Positions 60,720 through 64,000 of a stretch of 64,000 bases of DNA are shown piece after piece (the first letter of the stretch is position 1; each line of letters starts with the position of its first letter). The DNA is from Pyxidicoccus trucidator. Lineage in GTDB: Bacteria; Myxococcota; Myxococcia; Myxococcales; Myxococcaceae. Under the pieces are notes generated by a model. It was not told the origin of the DNA. It made no database searches and saw only the letters and a program-made list of their open reading frames with translations. The DNA lies in NCBI RefSeq assembly GCF_010894435.1, contig NZ_JAAIXZ010000025.1, positions 62,001-126,000 of the forward strand, read 5' to 3'. The position numbers were made by a program, and so were the translations under genes.

Positions 60720-62839
60720 CGTCTCGGGGCGCTGAAGGAGTCCACCACCAGCTTGCGATGCTGGCCCCGCGTGAAGCGCAACTCCGACTCCTGCGCCTCA
60801 CCCGTGGTGGTGGACACCAGCCGGATGAGCCGCGTGCCGGCCTTGATGGGGAAGCGGGACAGCGGCGTGCGCCGGTTCACCCGCTCCCCGTCGATATACA
60901 CCCGCGCGGGCACATTGGTGGTGATGGTGATGTACGCGCGCTGAGACTTCGGCGGCGGCCTCGGCGCGGGAGCGTCGTCTTCCTCCCGCGGGGCGTCCTG
61001 CGCGCTGGCCGGTCGCGCCGGCTCGGGCCGCGCGGGCTCGGGCGGCGGCGCCGGCGTCGGCCGGGGCGGCTGAGGCACCTGAATCGGTGTCGGTTCGCTC
61101 GGCCCCTGCCCCAGCGTCGGGTCGTCCTCTCCGCCGGGCTCCGCCGTGGCGGGAGCGCCCTCCACGGGCTTGTCCCCGAGCCGCCACGCGGCGATGGCGA
61201 AGCTGAACAGCCCCACCAGCGCGAGCGCCCCGGCGATGGCCACCATCCGCCCGCGCCGATGCGGGGTCGGGAACAGGTTCTGTTCCTCCGTCATCAGCCG
61301 CCGGGACGCGGCCGCGTCCAGCCCCGGCCCGGAAGGCGCCGGCACGGCCATGTCGTCGCGCTCCTTCGCCCCGGCGCGAGCTGACGCGGGAAACGGCTCG
61401 GGCAGCGCGCGGGAGCCGCGCTCTGGCGAGGACTGGGGTCGGCGGGGCCGGACGCCGCGGCGCCCGGAGGTGGAGACGGAGACGGACAGCTCCTCGTCCT
61501 CCTCGGACGGGGCGGGCCCGGAGAAGTCCTCCATCACCTTCACGCGCGGGTTGCGAGCGCCGACGCGGGTGCCCTGCTGCGCGTTGACGCCGCCCTGGGG
61601 GACCAACTGCCGGCGCGGCTTTGCGGGCGCGGCGCCCGGCGGAGCATCCCAGCCACGCTCCAGCGGACCCGCCTGCCCCGGACCGGTAGTCTCCCCTTCG
61701 CCCACGGGAGGCTCGGGCGCCCGGGAACGCGAGGAAGCCACGGACAGCTCCGGCTCGTAGTCCTCCGGCCGGTACTCCTCGAAAGCGGGCGCGGCGGAAT
61801 CCTGCGTGTCGGCGCTGGCCTCCTCCTCCTGAGACAGCGGGCGGCTGTAGGGGGCACGCTGGATGATGGAGGCCTCGGGCTCCTCGGCATGGAGGTCCAT
61901 CTCCGCGCCGGAGATGGGCTCCAGGGTGAAGACCTCCTTGAAGGGCGCGGGCCCCAGGCCGGCGAGGCTCACCTCGTTGGGGAACAGCTCGTTCACGAAG
62001 CGGCGCACGTCGTCGAGGCCGGGCATGCCGCCGCTGGCGGAGAGGAAGTTGCGCAGCGACGCGGCGAACTCGCCGCACGAGCGGAAGCGGCGCTGCGGGC
62101 TCTGCTCCAGCGCGCGGAGGATGAGCGAGTCCAGCCGTGAGTTGATGCGCCGGTCCAACCGGCTGGGCGGAGGCAGCGCCTCGCTGCGCCGGGTGGAGAC
62201 GCCGCCGCCGCCGGCAATCACCGGCTCGCGCTGGGTGAGCAGCTCGTAGGCGATGGCGCCCAGCGAGTACACGTCGGACTGCTCGGTGTAGGCCTCGCCC
62301 CGGGACACCTCGGGCGAGCGGTACGTGCCGCGCCCCCGGTTGGCGAACGAGCGCCGGAGCTGCGGCACCGCCATGAGGGCGCGCAGCGCGCCGAAGTCAC
62401 ACACGGCGGGCGTGCCGTCGCGAGACAGCACCACGTTGCCCGGCGTGAGCGCGCCGTGGAGGACGCCCGCGTCATGGGCCTGCTGCACGGCCTCCAGCAG
62501 CTGGATGACGATGTGCAGGGCCACGGTGGGCGGCAGCACCACTTCCTTGGTGTGGAGCCGCTGCAGCGCCGTGCCCAGCGTGAAGCCGTCCAGGTCCTCC
62601 CGGACGACGGCGAGCCGCTGGTTCACGACGCCGATGTCCACCACGTGGAGGATGCCGGGGTGGCGGACGGGCTGGAGGAGGCGCGTCGTCTCCGCGAGGT
62701 CGAGCGCGTAGGCCGGGTCCGACGTCTTGGGGTGGAAGAGCTTGACGACCACCTCGCTCGCGGGGAGCTGGAGGCCCTCGTACAGCTCCGCGAGCTCGCC
62801 GGTCTCGATGCGGCCCGTCAGCCTGTAGGTGGCGCTCAT
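60716..62839 (-). CDS. Ser/Thr protein kinase-like pseudokinase with TM segment and PEGA domain
   Basis: 707 residues. The kinase-like domain (1-270) keeps the ATP lysine (VVVKLF, K33), N135 and D148-F149-G150. The catalytic loop reads H128-G129-A130 where HRD is required, so the catalytic Asp is missing. The glycine-rich loop is also poor. A long Pro/Glu/Arg-rich linker (about 300-560), one transmembrane helix (MVAIAGALALVGLFSFAIAAW) and a C-terminal PEGA domain follow (AYITITTNVPARVYIDGERV). It probably acts as a scaffold or sensor linking the envelope to the coupled NarL regulator. Confidence 0.9.
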   Translation of the reverse strand: MSATYRLTGRIETGELAELYEGLQLPASEVVVKLFHPKTSDPAYALDLAETTRLLQPVRHPGILHVVDIGVVNQRLAVVREDLDGFTLGTALQRLHTKEVVLPPTVALHIVIQLLEAVQQAHDAGVLHGALTPGNVVLSRDGTPAVCDFGALRALMAVPQLRRSFANRGRGTYRSPEVSRGEAYTEQSDVYSLGAIAYELLTQREPVIAGGGGVSTRRSEALPPPSRLDRRINSRLDSLILRALEQSPQRRFRSCGEFAASLRNFLSASGGMPGLDDVRRFVNELFPNEVSLAGLGPAPFKEVFTLEPISGAEMDLHAEEPEASIIQRAPYSRPLSQEEEASADTQDSAAPAFEEYRPEDYEPELSVASSRSRAPEPPVGEGETTGPGQAGPLERGWDAPPGAAPAKPRRQLVPQGGVNAQQGTRVGARNPRVKVMEDFSGPAPSEEDEELSVSVSTSGRRGVRPRRPQSSPERGSRALPEPFPASARAGAKERDDMAVPAPSGPGLDAAASRRLMTEEQNLFPTPHRRGRMVAIAGALALVGLFSFAIAAWRLGDKPVEGAPATAEPGGEDDPTLGQGPSEPTPIQVPQPPRPTPAPPPEPARPEPARPASAQDAPREEDDAPAPRPPPKSQRAYITITTNVPARVYIDGERVNRRTPLSRFPIKAGTRLIRLVSTTTGEAQESELRFTRGQHRKLVVDSFSAPRR

Positions 62840-63153
62840 CGCTTCTTTCGCGCCGGGCGGCGCCGGGACACGGCGGAGAAGATGAAGCCGCACCAGACAC
62901 ACGACTCACCGCGTCGGCCCGGGGGCAGCTGCAGGGTACAACCGGGGCAGCGGGGGCGCGCGCGGACGGGGGCGGTGCGCGAGGGCTCGCTCGCTCGCCT
63001 GGAGGCGACCCGGGCGGAGGGCGCGGGCGCGCTCACGCGGAGCCGGGCCTCCAGGAGCCGCACCCGGTCCTCGAGCGCGGTGATCCGGGCGGACAGGCGC
63101 GCATGAACCTCCTCGGCAGTCTCCGAGGGCTGGCGTCTGGCGGGCGAGCGCAT
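62836..63153 (-). CDS. Small protein with coiled coil and zinc ribbon
   Basis: 105 residues. A helical segment (about 10-40, EEVHARLSARITALEDRVRLLEARL) with heptad leucines is followed by a basic Ala/Arg/Ser linker and a C-terminal zinc ribbon, CPGC...CVWC, then a basic tail. The start MRSPARRQ was preferred; longer in-frame starts have no support. The gene overlaps the pseudokinase start (ATGA), placing it first in the three-gene coupled unit. Confidence 0.7.
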   Translation of the reverse strand: MRSPARRQPSETAEEVHARLSARITALEDRVRLLEARLRVSAPAPSARVASRRASEPSRTAPVRARPRCPGCTLQLPPGRRGESCVWCGFIFSAVSRRRPARKKR

Positions 63154-63238
63154 TTCAGACTGGGAGCGTGCCACGCGCACTCGCAACCCGGCAAGGACCG
63201 AGCCGTGGGCAGATGCGCGTGGTATGTGTTGATGTTCC

Positions 63239-64000
63239 GTGGCCCAGACCCTTTCGCCCTTCCGACCCATCCCGGGCGGTCCCTTGCAGGACCCGCTTCA
63301 CGGGAGCTTTCGTTCTCCTCTCAACCTGGCGCGGGCCGCGAATGCCTCGCGGCGAGCGCAGGAGCTGCTGGCCGACGAGGAGCTCGCCCGGCTGCTGACG
63401 CTGCCGCGAGAGCGGCACGACCTGGTGCCGAGAGCGCGCGAGGTCTTCGTCAACCGCAACCTGCGCATGTCGAGCGTGGAGCTGATCGGCTTCGACATGG
63501 ACTACACGCTGGCCATCTACCACATGCGCCGGCTGGAGCAGCTGTCGTTCGACATGACGCTGGCGAAGCTGGTGACGGAGTACGGCTACCCGCCGGTGGT
63601 GGGCGGCCTGCTCTACGACCACCACTTCGTGATGCGCGGGCTGGCGGTGGACCGGCTGAACGGAAACATCCTGAAGATGGACCGGTTCGGCCACGTGGGG
63701 CGCGCGTACCACGGGCTGCGTCCGCTGAAGTCGGAGGTGTCGCGCGACCTGTACCGCAACAAGCGGGTGCGGCTGCGCAACCCGCAGTTCGCGTGGAACG
63801 ACACCTTGTTCGCGCTGCCGGAGACGTGCCTCTTCGCGGGCATCATCGAGCTGCTGGAGTCGCTGGGGCAGCGGGTGGACTACGGGAAGCTGTACGACGA
63901 CATCCGCGAGGCGATTGATACGATTCACCGGGACAACTCGCTCAAGCGCGAGGTGCGCAAGGACCTGGGGCGGTACGTGTTCCTGGACCCGGAGCTGGGG
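63239..64000 (+). CDS. HAD-superfamily 5'-nucleotidase (cN-II type), N-terminal part
   Basis: 254 residues visible; runs off the right edge. The HAD nucleophile motif IGFDMDYTLAIYH (DxDxT) is followed by YGYPPVVGGLLYDHHFVMRGLAVDRLNGNILKMDRFGHV, split here into the pattern DxxxxxRGLxxDxxxGNxLKxD of cytosolic IMP/GMP 5'-nucleotidases. It would hydrolyse purine nucleoside 5'-monophosphates. The frame opens after a stop at 63230; GTG 63239 is the first usable start but has no clear ribosome site, so the N terminus is uncertain. Confidence 0.88.
   Translation, partial: MAQTLSPFRPIPGGPLQDPLHGSFRSPLNLARAANASRRAQELLADEELARLLTLPRERHDLVPRAREVFVNRNLRMSSVELIGFDMDYTLAIYHMRRLEQLSFDMTLAKLVTEYGYPPVVGGLLYDHHFVMRGLAVDRLNGNILKMDRFGHVGRAYHGLRPLKSEVSRDLYRNKRVRLRNPQFAWNDTLFALPETCLFAGIIELLESLGQRVDYGKLYDDIREAIDTIHRDNSLKREVRKDLGRYVFLDPELG

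Overview
The window is very GC-rich, densely coded and arranged in many short operons with ATGA/GTGA/TGATG stop-start overlaps. Gene content points to a myxobacterium close to Myxococcus: a LiuC-type crotonase, a methylmalonyl-CoA/isobutyryl-CoA mutase locus, a sphingolipid (ceramide) operon, a REC-GGDEF protein matching DmxB, PilZ proteins, a pseudokinase and many lipoproteins. From memory, the order from the liu genes through dmxB also fits the M. xanthus chromosome. No phage, integrase, IS element with ends, CRISPR array or rRNA was seen; two tRNAs are present.

Layout. 1-9.1 kb: branched-chain acyl-CoA metabolism (acyl-CoA dehydrogenase cut by the window edge, carboxyltransferase, LiuC-like crotonase, HMG-CoA lyase). 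This set is interrupted by a Tim44/zinc-ribbon/TerB gene, decayed copies of its 3' end and an Rpn-type nuclease gene. 9.1-17.7 kb: mutA-mutB-meaB, then icmF. 17.7-19 kb: a class I aminotransferase. 19-29.2 kb: a lipid region. A divergent ceramide operon (spt, GNAT ceramide synthase, CerR-like reductase) is flanked by a PAP2 membrane enzyme plus an HpnN-like RND exporter on one side and an MlaC-like protein plus TolC on the other. 29.5-33.5 kb: class I aldolase, tRNA-Ala(GGC), RsmB-family methyltransferase, a response regulator with a degenerate cupin domain, tRNA-Leu(CAA). 33.5-38.1 kb: a TPR-like membrane protein, dmxB, a flavoprotein-receiver fusion and an HdeD-like protein.

38.3-44.7 kb is the most unusual part: a leftward, overlapping operon of a S24/S26-type peptidase, a PqqD-like (RRE) protein, a lipoprotein, a secreted beta-propeller protein, a 53-residue peptide with a YxxP leader-like motif and two core cysteines, and an HPr-kinase-like P-loop protein, running into miaA. 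It looks like an uncharacterised peptide-modification (RiPP-like) system joined to a cell-surface protein.

44.9-53.4 kb: leftward genes for MlaE-MlaF-MlaD lipid transport, a PfkB kinase, a PilZ protein, a phosphoesterase, a lipoprotein, psd and hisS. 53.6-56.5 kb: rightward zinc-ribbon/SH3 protein, an outer-membrane-like protein and a lipoprotein. 56.5-63.2 kb: leftward coupled genes for a zinc-ribbon protein, a PEGA pseudokinase, a NarL-type regulator, a pair of M16 peptidases and an RluA-family enzyme. 63.2-64 kb: start of a HAD 5'-nucleotidase.
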